DNA of 64,000 nt from Paenibacillus cymbidii (GTDB lineage Bacteria; Bacillota; Bacilli; Paenibacillales; NBRC-103111): positions 310,001 to 374,000 of the forward strand of contig NZ_SHLX01000003.1 in assembly GCF_004764705.1 (NCBI RefSeq), read 5' to 3'. The notes below the pieces were generated by a model. It did not search any database. It was not told the origin of the DNA and was given only the letters and a program-made list of their open reading frames with translations. Shown piece after piece: positions 35,997 through 45,474 of this stretch; positions within the stretch are counted from its first letter, which is position 1; every line of letters starts with the position of its first letter. A program made the translations under genes and the position numbers.

Positions 35997-36395
35997 ATGA
36001 CGAACGACCATTCGCGGCCGCTGATGCGGACGTTTCTGCTGGCGGGAACCGTCAATGCGCTGCTCGCCGTGGCGCTTGGCGCTTTCGGCGCGCACGGCTT
36101 GAAGGACCGATTGGACGAAGAGATGCTTGACGTATACAAAACCGGCGTACAATACCATATGTATCATGCGCTTGGCCTGCTGGCCGTGGCGCTTGTCGCG
36201 GACAAGCTGCGTTCCGCCTCCGCCGTGAAGTGGGCGGGCCGGCTGCTGCTCGCCGGCATCGTGCTGTTCTCCGGCAGCTTGTATGTGCTGGCGTTGACCG
36301 ACCTCAAGTGGCTTGGCGCGATTACGCCGCTCGGCGGAGTGGCGTTTCTTGCCGGCTGGGCGACGCTCGCCGTTGCCGCGTACAAGCTGCGCTGA
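35997..36395 (+). CDS. DUF423 membrane protein, YwdK-like
   Basis: 132 residues, four membrane helices. The conserved ALGAFGAHGLKDRL after the first helix and TGVQYHMYHALGLL are diagnostic of DUF423 (YwdK/YgdD). No known activity. The start follows AAAGGAGTGGAAAGCG. It diverges from the 35858 gene with a 138-bp shared upstream region. Confidence 0.88.
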   Translation: MTNDHSRPLMRTFLLAGTVNALLAVALGAFGAHGLKDRLDEEMLDVYKTGVQYHMYHALGLLAVALVADKLRSASAVKWAGRLLLAGIVLFSGSLYVLALTDLKWLGAITPLGGVAFLAGWATLAVAAYKLR

Positions 36396-36422
36396 AGCTA
36401 TTGCTTGCCGCGCGTCGGCACC

Positions 36423-36455
36423 CGAAGAAGCGTTCCCTTCCGGAGCGCTTCTTCG
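36423..36455. other. Perfect hairpin downstream of the DUF423 gene
   Basis: CGAAGAAGCG and CGCTTCTTCG arms around a 13-base loop, 27 bases past the stop. There is no T run after it, so a terminator role is only possible. The rest of the 249-bp gap to the helicase shows nothing else. Confidence 0.5.
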
Positions 36456-36644
36456 CCGTTTGCGGCGAAGCCATGACACCGCCAGGTACAGGAGCGGCGG
36501 CGCCAGTTCGATCGCAACGGCATCATGCGGACACACGCGCTGATGAAACACGTTCATTTGCGCCGTATCGGCGGCGAAAGCGGCGCTGGCTTACCTTTTC
36601 GCCGGCGCGTTTGGTAGAATGGTGGCAGAAGGAAGGGATGCCTG

Positions 36645-39600
36645 ATGGACAACAGCCGGCTTCGCGCGTTTGCTCCCGCTACGGCGGCCTGGTTTGCCGA
36701 TGTGTTCGGCGCGCCTACCGATGTGCAAATACAAGCCTGGCGGCAGATCCAGGCCGGCAGCAGCACGCTGATCGCCGCTCCTACCGGCTCGGGCAAAACG
36801 ATCGCCGCGCTGCTGCCGTGCCTCGACCGGGTGATGGTCGCCAAGCGGGCGGCCGGACCCGCCTGGACCGGCGGCGTTCGCATCTTGTACGTAACGCCGC
36901 TGAAGGCGCTGAATAACGATATCCACGGCCATCTGTTCCGCTTCGCGGCGCAAATACGCGAACGGGCGGAACGGGAAGAGGTGGAAGCAGGCGTTTGGCC
37001 GGAAATCCGCATCGCCGTGCGCACGGGCGACACGACGCAGGCGACGCGAGCCTCGATGCTGAAGTCGCCGCCCGACGTGCTGGTGACGACGCCGGAGTCG
37101 CTTTATTTGTTGCTTGGCTCGCGCAAAGGGCGCGATATGCTGCAGACGACGGAGTACGTCATCGTCGACGAAATTCACAGCCTGGCGGCGGACAAGCGCG
37201 GCGTGCATCTGTCGCTGTCGCTGGAGCGCCTGACGGAGCTGACGGGCCGGCCGCTGCAGCGCATCGGCGTATCGGCGACGCAGAAGCCGCTGGAGCGGGT
37301 CGCCCGTTACCTCGGCGGCTGGGAGCACGATGCCGGCGGCTCGCTGCGGGAGCGGCCGGTGACCATTGTCAATTCCGCGATGGACAAAACATTTGCGCTG
37401 CAGGTGACGATGCCCCGGCACGTAAAGCGTTCGGCTGCGGACAAAGAGAAGGTGTGGACGGCGCTGGTCGAGCGGCTGCTGGCACTGATGGAAGGCAGCC
37501 GGACGACGCTCGTGTTTGTCAACAACCGCCGACTGAGCGAACGGCTGACGCTGCGGCTGAACGACCACGTCGGCGGCGAAATTGCGCTGGCGCATCACGG
37601 CAGCGTCTCTCGCGAGCGCCGGCTTGAAGTCGAGCGGCGGCTGAAGGACGGCGAGCTGCGCTGCGTCGTCGCCACGGCGTCGCTGGAGCTTGGCATCGAT
37701 ATCGGCCACGTCGATCTCGTCATCCAGATCGACTCGCCGAAGCAGGCGGCGGCCGGCATCCAGCGCATCGGCCGCGCCGGCCATGGCGTCGGCGGCGTCA
37801 GCCGCGGCGCCATCGTCGCGCGCAGCCGCGGCGAACTCGCCGAAGCGGCGGTGCTGGCACGGCGCATCGCCGCCCGCGACATCGAGCCGATCCGCGTGCC
37901 GCACGGCAGCCTGGACGTCGTCTCCCAGCACATCGTGGCGATGGTCGCCGCGGACGATTGGGAGATCGGGCGGATGCACCGCGTGCTGACGCGCAGCGAA
38001 TGTTATCGCGGCTACCCGCGGGAGAAGCTGGAGGCGGCGCTGCAGGTGCTCGCCGGCTACTACCCGTTCGTGCGGCCGCTGATCGAGTGGGACCGCGAGA
38101 CGAACGTGCTGCGGCACCGCGCCAATACGTCGATGGCGGCGCTGACGGGCGTCGGCACGATCCCGCAGTCGTCGTCCTACCCGGTGCACCATGCCGAAAC
38201 GCGGCAGCATATCGGCGAACTGGACGAGGAGTTCGTGCACGAAAGCGGCGTTGGCGACGTGGTGCAGCTCGGCGCCAGCTCATGGATGATTCGCGACATC
38301 AAGCCGGACCGGCTGTACGTTACTCCCGCCGCCAATACGTTCAGCGAAATCCCGTTCTGGAAGGCGGATACGCTGGGCCGTTCGGTGCAGCTCGGCGAAG
38401 AAACCGGCAAGCTGTTCGCCCGGCTGGGCGCTGCGATCGCGGGCGGAGCGGCGGAGGAGCAGGGGGCGATCGCGCTGCTGACCGGCGAATGCTTCTTCGA
38501 TGCGGACGCCGCGGAGGCGCTGCTCGGCTTCGTGCGCGCGCAGGCTGCCGTATGCCCGCTGCCGACGGACAAACGCATCGTCGTCGAACGGTTCAGCGAC
38601 GAAACGGGCAAACGCCACATCGTCATCCACAGCCTGTTCGGCCGCCGGCTGAACCGCACCCTGCTGCTGGCGCTGCAGACGCTGGCGGCGCGCACGACGG
38701 CGGGCCGCGTCTATGCGAACGCACGCGACAACGGGATCGAGCTGATCGTGCCGCCTGGCGACGGCCTCGGCCGCGACGTCTGGAGCGACCCGCTGCGCCT
38801 GCTGGACCGCGCCTCCGTGCGCGAGCTGCTGCTTGCGGCGCTGCCGGCGTCGGCGCAGTTCGCGGCGACATTCCGCCGTCTCGCCGAAACGTCCCTGCTG
38901 CTGGCGCGCAGCTTCAAGCGTGCGCCCGCCTGGCTGCTGCGCCATCGCGGCGAGGAGCTGATGCGGGCGGCGCTGCCGTTCGCCGAGCAGTTCCCTTATG
39001 TGCGCGAAGCGCTGGAGGAATGCTTGCGCGAGCAGCTTGATGCGGAAGGGCTTGACGCGCTGCTCGCCGCCGTGGCGGCGGGCGACATCGAAGTGGCGGA
39101 GCGCGCGACGCTGTACCCGTCGCCGTTCGCCAGCCAATTCTTCTTCGACTTCGTCAGCACGGCGCTGTATGAGGCGGACGGTTTCGCCGCCGATGTGCAG
39201 GCGCAGCTCGCCGGCGTCAGCCGCAAGCTGGCGGCGGAATGGTTCGGCGAAGCGCAGGCGCGCGAGACGATGGCGCCGGACATTGTCGCCGCCGAGCGGA
39301 AGCGGCTGGAGCAGGGTGAAGGGCGCGGCGCCGATTCGCCGGACGCGCTGCTGCGGCTGCTGAAGGAGCGCGGCGACTTGACGGAGGCGGAGCTGATCGC
39401 GCTGTGCGGCAGGCCGGAGCCCGGCTCTGGCGACGGCGCCGGTGACGAAGCAGGCGGGCAGCCGGCCGAATGGCTCGCGCGGCTCGAAGCCGCAGGCAAG
39501 GTCGACCGCCGCACGATCGGCGGCGAAACGCGCTTCATCAGCCGCGACGAGCGGGAGACTTACGATACGCTGGAGCGGCGCAGCGAATCGGCCGAATTCG

Positions 39601-41048
39601 TGCTGAAGCGCCATATCGATCACCGGCTGTCGTTTTCGCCGGCCGAGCTGCGCGCGCGCTACGGGTTGACTGCCGCCCAGGTGGACGGCGTGATCACCGG
39701 CTGGGCGGAACGGGCGGCGATCGAACGGGCGCCGTTTGCCGAGGCGGACGAAACGGACCTGTGGACGAGCGCGGCAGTCGCCTCCCGCATCGTCCGGCTG
39801 AGCTTGCAAAGCTTCCGCCGCCGGCTGGCGCCGGTGGAAGCGGAACGCTTCTGCGCCGAGCTGGCGCGGCTGCACCGGATCGGCGCGGCGGCCAGCGGCG
39901 AAGCCGCCGCGGACGGCGGCAGCGAAAGCGCGCTGCTGCAGGCGCTGGACCTGCTGCAGGGCGTGTTCCTGCCCCTGTCGCATTGGGAAACGCTGCTGCT
40001 GCCGGGCCGGCTGCCCCGCTATCGCAAGGAGGAGCTGGACGAGCTTGTTTCCTCCGGCGAGCTGCGCTGGCTCGGACGCAAGGAGGAGGACGAAAAGGAG
40101 GGGCGAATCGCTTTTTTCCGCACCGAGGACGATCGGCTGATCCTCCCGTATTTGCGGCAGGCGAAGCCGCCGACGCGGCATGCCGACTTGCTGGCGCTGC
40201 TTCAGGCTAAAGGCCCAAGCTTCCTGTCGGCGCTCAGCCGCGAATATGGGGCGCCGCCGTCCGTTGTGCTGGAAGCGCTGCTGACGCTTGTCTGGGAAGG
40301 CCGCGTCGCCAACGACCGGTTTGCGCCGCTGCGCGCCGCCGCCGCGCCCAAACGGCAAACGGCGGAGTTCCGCTCCGGCCTCGGCCGCTGGTACGCGGTC
40401 GAGCTGCCGCCGGCGGAAGAGGAGAGCGGCGCGCAGGAAGCGCTGGCCTGGGCGCGGCACTTGCTGCGGCAGCAAGCGGTAGTGACGAAGGAAGCGGCGG
40501 CGCTTGTCAGCCCGTATTCGTGGGATACGCTTGTCGGCGTGTACAAGCGGCTGGAGGAATGGGGCATGGCCGCCCGCGGACTGTTCGTGGAAGGCGCCGG
40601 CGGGCTGCAATTCGCTTCGTCCGACGCCGTCGCCCGGCTGCGTGCGCCTCTGCCCGCGGGAGGAGGCGACGAATTCGTCGTATTGTCCGCGGTCGACCCG
40701 GCCAATCCGTACGGCTTGTCGCTCGAATGGCCGAAGGTAAGCGGCGCGTCGTTTGCCCGCAAGCCGGGCCATTATATCGTGCTGCGGGGCGGCAAGTGGC
40801 TGCTTTGGATCGAGCAGTACGGCAAGCACATCGTAACAATGGCAGACGGAGCAGAGCCCGATTCGCTGGAGGACGGCTTGCGCGGTCTGTTCCGCGAGAT
40901 GTTGCGGCAACGCGGTTTGCGCAAGTTGACGGTAGCCAAGTGGAACGGGACTCATGCCGCCGAGTCGGACGCCGCGCCGCTGCTGAAACGGATTGGGGCG
41001 GAACGAGATCGCGACGGTTATGTGCTGTGGCCGAGCAATTTACGCTAA
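36645..41048 (+). CDS. Lhr-type large ATP-dependent helicase
   Basis: 1467 residues, close to the roughly 1500 of full-length Lhr. Superfamily 2 motor: Walker A APTGSGKT with K51, VTPLKALNND, TTPESLYLLL, DEIH box (VIVDEIHSLAADKRG), GVSATQKPLERV, and motif VI QRIGRAGHGVGG. Then the winged-helix and DEAD/H-associated region (RANTSMAALTGVGTIPQSSS, EEFVHE) and a long C-terminal extension from about 880 that is typical of Lhr rather than Lhr-Core. Lhr enzymes unwind RNA:DNA hybrids and act in repair. The ribosome site is AAGGAAGGG. Monocistronic. Confidence 0.9.
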   Translation: MDNSRLRAFAPATAAWFADVFGAPTDVQIQAWRQIQAGSSTLIAAPTGSGKTIAALLPCLDRVMVAKRAAGPAWTGGVRILYVTPLKALNNDIHGHLFRFAAQIRERAEREEVEAGVWPEIRIAVRTGDTTQATRASMLKSPPDVLVTTPESLYLLLGSRKGRDMLQTTEYVIVDEIHSLAADKRGVHLSLSLERLTELTGRPLQRIGVSATQKPLERVARYLGGWEHDAGGSLRERPVTIVNSAMDKTFALQVTMPRHVKRSAADKEKVWTALVERLLALMEGSRTTLVFVNNRRLSERLTLRLNDHVGGEIALAHHGSVSRERRLEVERRLKDGELRCVVATASLELGIDIGHVDLVIQIDSPKQAAAGIQRIGRAGHGVGGVSRGAIVARSRGELAEAAVLARRIAARDIEPIRVPHGSLDVVSQHIVAMVAADDWEIGRMHRVLTRSECYRGYPREKLEAALQVLAGYYPFVRPLIEWDRETNVLRHRANTSMAALTGVGTIPQSSSYPVHHAETRQHIGELDEEFVHESGVGDVVQLGASSWMIRDIKPDRLYVTPAANTFSEIPFWKADTLGRSVQLGEETGKLFARLGAAIAGGAAEEQGAIALLTGECFFDADAAEALLGFVRAQAAVCPLPTDKRIVVERFSDETGKRHIVIHSLFGRRLNRTLLLALQTLAARTTAGRVYANARDNGIELIVPPGDGLGRDVWSDPLRLLDRASVRELLLAALPASAQFAATFRRLAETSLLLARSFKRAPAWLLRHRGEELMRAALPFAEQFPYVREALEECLREQLDAEGLDALLAAVAAGDIEVAERATLYPSPFASQFFFDFVSTALYEADGFAADVQAQLAGVSRKLAAEWFGEAQARETMAPDIVAAERKRLEQGEGRGADSPDALLRLLKERGDLTEAELIALCGRPEPGSGDGAGDEAGGQPAEWLARLEAAGKVDRRTIGGETRFISRDERETYDTLERRSESAEFVLKRHIDHRLSFSPAELRARYGLTAAQVDGVITGWAERAAIERAPFAEADETDLWTSAAVASRIVRLSLQSFRRRLAPVEAERFCAELARLHRIGAAASGEAAADGGSESALLQALDLLQGVFLPLSHWETLLLPGRLPRYRKEELDELVSSGELRWLGRKEEDEKEGRIAFFRTEDDRLILPYLRQAKPPTRHADLLALLQAKGPSFLSALSREYGAPPSVVLEALLTLVWEGRVANDRFAPLRAAAAPKRQTAEFRSGLGRWYAVELPPAEEESGAQEALAWARHLLRQQAVVTKEAAALVSPYSWDTLVGVYKRLEEWGMAARGLFVEGAGGLQFASSDAVARLRAPLPAGGGDEFVVLSAVDPANPYGLSLEWPKVSGASFARKPGHYIVLRGGKWLLWIEQYGKHIVTMADGAEPDSLEDGLRGLFREMLRQRGLRKLTVAKWNGTHAAESDAAPLLKRIGAERDRDGYVLWPSNLR

Positions 41049-41168
41049 ATTTCGACATCGTTTGCGAATTTTCGGCAGGAAAATGATGGATGACTGTCGA
41101 ATAATGCAGAACGGATTGACGTGTTCGCCATTTTTTGGGAGACGCGCCGGGAAAGGAAAAGGATAGGG

Positions 41169-42947
41169 ATGACTATCGAATCCAACCGGAACCATCTGTT
41201 TCGGCGCCTGGTCGCACGCGCCCGTTCCGATCGGGCCGGCACGGCGGGTGCGGCGAGCGCGAACGTTTCACCGGAAACGATGTTTCACTCCTTGTTCGCG
41301 CACAACCCGATCGCCATCGGCATCTTGGATCGCGACGGCAGATGGCAGCGGGCCAACGAGGCGGTTCGCACGCTTCTTGGCTACGGCGAAGAGGAACTGC
41401 GCGAGCTCACCATCGCCGAACTGCTGCAAGAAGGGGAAAGGGCGGAGCGGCTGCCGGACGACGGCGCCCCGCTCGGTCTGGAGTCGCGTCGTCTGGAGCT
41501 GACGCTGCGGCACCGGATCGGCTACCGCGTCGATGTGGACGCCACCCTTGTGCCGTATCGACGCGGCGACAAGTGGGCCGGCTACTTTGCCATTTTGCAG
41601 GATATGACCAAACGCAAGCGAACGGAGCAGCATATCCGCCATATGGCGTATTATGACGATTTGACGGGTCTGCCCAACCGCCGGCTGTTCAAGGAGAAAC
41701 TGTCGGATGCGCTGCAGGCGGCCCGAACGGCGGGCACCGGCGTTGCCGTGCTGTTCCTCGACATCGACCGGTTCAAGCTGGTGAACGACGGCTTCGGCTA
41801 CGAGTACGGAGACATGCTGCTGATGCATATCGCGGAACGGTTCACGCACTGCATCGGCGAGCACGATTTTCTTGCCCATACGGAAGGGGACGAATTTACG
41901 TTCTTCTACGCCAATATGGCGGCTGACGACATCGCGGCTGCGGCGGAAACGATTATCGGCAGTCTGGAGGAGCCGTTCTCCATCGGCGAGCACCAGCTGC
42001 ATGTCACGTCGAGCATCGGCATTGCGTACAGTTCGCCGAACGAACCGGAAGATGCCGACGGGCTGATGAAAAATGCCGACATCGCTTTGTCCAAGGCGAA
42101 GGAAAAGGGGCGCAACAACTTCCAACTGTTTTCGTCCGCGCTCAAGTCGATGTCGATCCGCCGGCTCAAGCTGGAAAGCGAACTGCGGCGCGCCTTGCAG
42201 GAAGGCCAGTTCCGGCTCTACTTTCAGCCGCAAATCGATGTGCGCAGCGGTGCGATCGTTGGCGCGGAGGCGCTTGTCCGCTGGCTGCACCCCGAACGGG
42301 GGCTTATTTCGCCGGCGGCATTCATTCCGATTGCCGAGGAGAACGGCTTCATCGTCGATATCGGCGAATGGGTGCTGCGCGAGGCGTGCGCGCTGGGCAA
42401 GTCGTGGCAGCTTGCCGGTTTCCCGGCCATTCCCGTGTCGGTCAACTTGTCGGTGCGGCAGTTTCTGCAGCTCAAGCTTCGCGACAACATCGCCCGCATT
42501 CTCGAATCGACCGGCCTCGATCCGGCTTATCTGGAGCTGGAAATTACGGAAAGCATGACGATGGACGTCGACTATGCCGCCGGCAGGCTGCAGGAGCTGA
42601 AACAACTCGGTCTCACGATCAGCGTCGACGATTTCGGCACCGGCTACAGCTCGCTGAGCTATTTGAAGAAATTCCCGATCGACAAGCTGAAGATCGACCG
42701 TTCCTTCGTGCGCGACATCATGACCGATCCGGGCGATGCCGCAATCGTGGCGGCGATTATCGCCATGGCGCACCACCTGCGGCTCGACGTCGTTGCCGAA
42801 GGAGTGGAAACCGAAGACCAGCTGCGCTATTTGCACCGCAACGGTTGCCACCTGGTGCAGGGCTACTGGTACAGCCCGCCGCTGCCGGCGGACGAGCTGG
42901 CGAAGCTGCTGGCCGCCGGCACACAGAAAAGCCCGCTTCTTCCGTAA
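41169..42947 (+). CDS. PAS-GGDEF-EAL protein (c-di-GMP signalling)
   Basis: 592 residues from ATG 41169. PAS domain about 35-150 (FAHNPIAIGILDRDGRWQRA), GGDEF domain about 155-315, EAL domain about 330-585. The cyclase signature reads E239-GDEF instead of GGDEF, and no RxxD inhibitory site precedes it, so synthesis of c-di-GMP is doubtful. The EAL domain has EAL at 367-369, SVNLSVRQF, ITESMTMD, SVDDFGTGYSSL, KIDRSF and EGVET, all needed for phosphodiesterase activity. Probably degrades c-di-GMP in response to the PAS ligand. No membrane segment. Confidence 0.92.
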   Translation: MTIESNRNHLFRRLVARARSDRAGTAGAASANVSPETMFHSLFAHNPIAIGILDRDGRWQRANEAVRTLLGYGEEELRELTIAELLQEGERAERLPDDGAPLGLESRRLELTLRHRIGYRVDVDATLVPYRRGDKWAGYFAILQDMTKRKRTEQHIRHMAYYDDLTGLPNRRLFKEKLSDALQAARTAGTGVAVLFLDIDRFKLVNDGFGYEYGDMLLMHIAERFTHCIGEHDFLAHTEGDEFTFFYANMAADDIAAAAETIIGSLEEPFSIGEHQLHVTSSIGIAYSSPNEPEDADGLMKNADIALSKAKEKGRNNFQLFSSALKSMSIRRLKLESELRRALQEGQFRLYFQPQIDVRSGAIVGAEALVRWLHPERGLISPAAFIPIAEENGFIVDIGEWVLREACALGKSWQLAGFPAIPVSVNLSVRQFLQLKLRDNIARILESTGLDPAYLELEITESMTMDVDYAAGRLQELKQLGLTISVDDFGTGYSSLSYLKKFPIDKLKIDRSFVRDIMTDPGDAAIVAAIIAMAHHLRLDVVAEGVETEDQLRYLHRNGCHLVQGYWYSPPLPADELAKLLAAGTQKSPLLP

Positions 42948-42965
42948 CGGAAGAGCGGGCTTTAT
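42928..42965 (+). terminator. Terminator overlapping the stop of the GGDEF-EAL gene
   Basis: AAAGCCCGCT...AGCGGGCTTT with inner TTCCG/CGGAA; the TAA stop codon (42945-42947) lies in the loop. Followed by TTTATT. Confidence 0.88.
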
Positions 42966-42983
42966 TCGTGCGACGAGCGGGCG

Positions 42984-43062
42984 AAATAAACGATGTTTTA
43001 TTGCCTATTTTGCCTAATAATGAGGTCAGCGCCGAAATAGCCAGTGAAAACGCTGGTTATTT
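42984..43062. repeat. Half copy (A-B) of the hairpin element (copy 4)
   Basis: A degenerate A hairpin at 42984-43010 and a B hairpin at 43035-43062 (AAATAGCCAGTG/CGCTGGTTATTT). The B stem pairs fully if two G-U pairs are allowed on the + strand RNA. The right half (B-A) is missing. It lies between the convergent genes ending at 42947 and 43188. Confidence 0.8.
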
Positions 43063-43187
43063 TTGTTGAAATGTGAGGGTGTGCGAGAGGAACGTTCCGA
43101 ATGGAGCCTCGCGCATAAAAAACGACCGCCTGATCGCGGTCGTTTATTCCGAAGAACTCGATTTGCTTGTCGGCGCCGTGTTGCTGT

Positions 43188-43709
43188 TCAATGGACGACG
43201 AGGTCGTCGATTTCGTTCAGTACGAACTGGTATACTTTTTTTTCGTCTACGTGGTAAATCGTCACAATCTGCTGCTTTTCGTCAAAATTGACGATCCGGC
43301 CGGGAATGCTCAGCTTGATGCCTTTGCCTTTGACGATCGAGAGGCGGATGAGCGTGTTGTTCGTTTTGTATTGCTCGATGAGATGGATGATGTCCTTTTT
43401 GCCGTCGGCCGGTTTGGTTTCCGCCCGTTTGGCCTCTGGCGCCTTTTTGTCCGGGGCGGGCTTCTTCCAATCGGCTTTCGCTTGTTCCAGGTCCGACTTG
43501 GCAAGCTCGCGCTTCTTGGTGTCCTTGTCCTGCATAATCGCGTCGATCAGGCTGCCGAGCTCCATGCCTTTCTGAATTTTGACGTCCTTCAGCTTGGGGG
43601 AGCGAAGCATCTGCAGCAGCGTCTGCAGAGCGGCCGCGTTGTCCGTATCTTCAATGAGGACGTCGACCGTAAACAGATAGCCGATTCGTGCACGGTTGTC
43701 GGTTTCCAT
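43188..43709 (-). CDS. Hypothetical protein with a Lys/Ala-rich linker
   Basis: 173 residues from ATG 43709. N-terminal part (METDNRARIGYLFTVDVLIE) of about 75 residues, a Lys/Ala/Pro-rich flexible linker of about 45 residues with high charge, and a beta-rich C-terminal part (LIRLSIVKGKGIKLSIPGRI, VTIYHVDEKKVYQFVLNEID) that could be an Sm-like or PilZ-like small barrel; that fold is a guess. The start is chosen with the promoter at 43762-43791: earlier in-frame ATGs would lie at or before the transcription start. Weak ribosome site AGGACGTG. Confidence 0.6.
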   Translation of the reverse strand: METDNRARIGYLFTVDVLIEDTDNAAALQTLLQMLRSPKLKDVKIQKGMELGSLIDAIMQDKDTKKRELAKSDLEQAKADWKKPAPDKKAPEAKRAETKPADGKKDIIHLIEQYKTNNTLIRLSIVKGKGIKLSIPGRIVNFDEKQQIVTIYHVDEKKVYQFVLNEIDDLVVH

Positions 43710-43761
43710 TGTTATCACGTCCTGCAACTTTCGTCTTAAATTTTCCATCCGATTCGACATG

Positions 43762-43791
43762 AGTATAGCACGATATGCCCAGCAGCCGCAA
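43762..43791 (-). promoter_or_regulatory. Promoter of the 43709 gene
   Basis: On the minus strand: TTGCGG (43791-43786), 18-base spacer, TATACT (43767-43762). This places transcription start near 43755, upstream of the chosen ATG at 43709. Confidence 0.55.
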
Positions 43792-43938
43792 TAAAACCGA
43801 TGCCTTTTCTGCATCTTCCGCATCTGCCCCTGTGCCCGCACATCCGTCTTCCCGCCACATATAAATGACCCTATAAGCTAGTGTTCATAAAGTTGACTTT
43901 TCAGACCCTTATCATGCAAAAAAAGGAGATGCGTGGCG

Positions 43939-44244
43939 ATGATGCGTTTGGTACCGATCGAATTGGCGGGACGAACCGCGCTCGGGATCGAAGTCAAGCT
44001 TCCAAAAACGACGCTGCTGGCCGTGGCGACCGACATCGGCTATATTATGTGCGGGGCGCTTGACGTCAAGCTGCTCAACGACCGGTTGAAAGACCGCGGC
44101 ATTGTGGCAGGGCGGGCGGTCGGGGTGCAAACGCTCGAGCAGCTGCTTGACGCGCCGCTGGAATCCGTTACTTTCGCCGCCGAGGAGCGCGGCATCCGGG
44201 TGGGCATGAAAGGCAGCGATGCCGTTTCGCTGATGTTCGCCTGA
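43939..44244 (+). CDS. DUF1805 protein, YunC-like
   Basis: 101 residues. RLVPIELAGRTALGIEVKLP, a conserved GYIMCGALDVKLLN with an invariant-type cysteine, and RGIVAGRAVGVQTLEQLLDA match the DUF1805/YunC family, small proteins of unknown role. ATG 43939 lies 10 bases after AAGGAG; the in-frame GTG 43933 would be too close. Not part of an operon here. Confidence 0.85.
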   Translation: MMRLVPIELAGRTALGIEVKLPKTTLLAVATDIGYIMCGALDVKLLNDRLKDRGIVAGRAVGVQTLEQLLDAPLESVTFAAEERGIRVGMKGSDAVSLMFA

Positions 44245-44266
44245 ACCGCAGGCGGCAGCGCGCGGA

Positions 44267-45247
44267 TCAGAGCAGCCGCTGCAGGTGCAGCGATTTGTAT
44301 TGCCCCGGCGTCATGCCGAGCCGCTTCTTGAACACGTGATACAAATAGTTGCTGCTGGAAAAACCGTGCCGTTCGGCGATTTGTTCGATGGTGTCCTCGC
44401 TGTTGAGCAAATGCCACACCACCTGGTCGAGCCTTACTTGCTCGACGTAGTCGCCGAACGAGCCGTTCCCCGTCTCGTGAAATATGCGCTGCAGCTGGCG
44501 GCCGCTTATCGGAATCGACTCGGCGACGCTGTCGAGCGTGATCGGGCCGGCGTAGTTGTCGCGGATGAACTGCGCCGCCAGTTGGAACCGATAGGCGCTG
44601 ATGTCGCGGGAAGGCACAGCGATTGGCGACGGCAGCTCGGAAGCGGCGAACGCCGCCCGCAGCAATATTTGCGTCACCGCCTGCTTGATCGTGGCGTACG
44701 AGCCCGGCTGATTTTCGACGCACGCGCGATAAGCGGACAAGAACCACGGCATGGCGTTGCGGTTGTCGGCCAGCGGCCGCAGCGGGAACTGCTCGAGCAA
44801 GCGAATGCATTGCTCGGCTTCGGCATTTTCCCAGCCGTCGCCCCAGTCGCCTTCCTCATCGGTTTGGCTGCCGGCAGCCGGCTGCCGGACGATGGGCACG
44901 ATATCGACATGCAGGCACAATTCCTGCATCGGATCGCGCTCGTCCGCTTCCTGGTAGTGCACGACGCCAGGCCCGGTCAAATAAAACAGCCCGTCTTCCA
45001 GCGGATAAGGCGTGTCGTCGAGAATGACGACGCCTTTGCCGCGCGGGATGAAATGGAATTCGTAATCGGAATGTTTGTGGAACGAGATGATTTTGCCGGG
45101 CGTAAACGCCGTCAGGTGGCAGCGCAATACGCGAACGCCAAAATGTCCCCAGCGGAACTTCATGTCGAGCCGGTCCAGCGCGTCGCTTTTTTCCGCCATG
45201 GCGGCAAAGGTAAACGGCTTGCGCGGTCGTTTCGATGCGGGCGTCAT
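44267..45247 (-). CDS. AraC-family regulator with N-terminal cupin
   Basis: 326 residues. N-terminal cupin-like ligand domain with FTPGKIISFHKHSDYEFHFI and LTGPGVVHYQEADERD; C-terminal AraC double helix-turn-helix from about 220 (LDSVAESIPISGRQLQRIFH, IEQIAERHGFSSSNYLYHVF). Expected to bind a sugar or similar ligand and activate carbohydrate genes. GAGGA precedes the ATG. It diverges from purT; no obvious target gene is next to it. Confidence 0.9.
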   Translation of the reverse strand: MTPASKRPRKPFTFAAMAEKSDALDRLDMKFRWGHFGVRVLRCHLTAFTPGKIISFHKHSDYEFHFIPRGKGVVILDDTPYPLEDGLFYLTGPGVVHYQEADERDPMQELCLHVDIVPIVRQPAAGSQTDEEGDWGDGWENAEAEQCIRLLEQFPLRPLADNRNAMPWFLSAYRACVENQPGSYATIKQAVTQILLRAAFAASELPSPIAVPSRDISAYRFQLAAQFIRDNYAGPITLDSVAESIPISGRQLQRIFHETGNGSFGDYVEQVRLDQVVWHLLNSEDTIEQIAERHGFSSSNYLYHVFKKRLGMTPGQYKSLHLQRLL

Positions 45248-45474
45248 GATTCATTCCTCGCTTTGTTCGCTTAAGGCGCGCTTTACGCACATCCTCTTGA
45301 TCATGATACTACAAATGGCGGCGGGAGAAAAAGCCGGGCAACGCCCGTCGATTCGTGCCTCTTGCTTGAATGTCGGCAAGCGGGAGGCATTCGGCATCGT
45401 GCGACAAAACGCTTGCTTTTTCGATTGTTGCCGTTCAAAATATGAACATAAATGTCCAAAGGGAGTTGGTTTGG

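Noticed and set aside
38280..40955. 891-codon open frame antisense to the Lhr helicase
   Set aside because: Shadow of a GC-rich gene; composition typical of antisense frames and no family resemblance, while the + strand frame has all helicase motifs.
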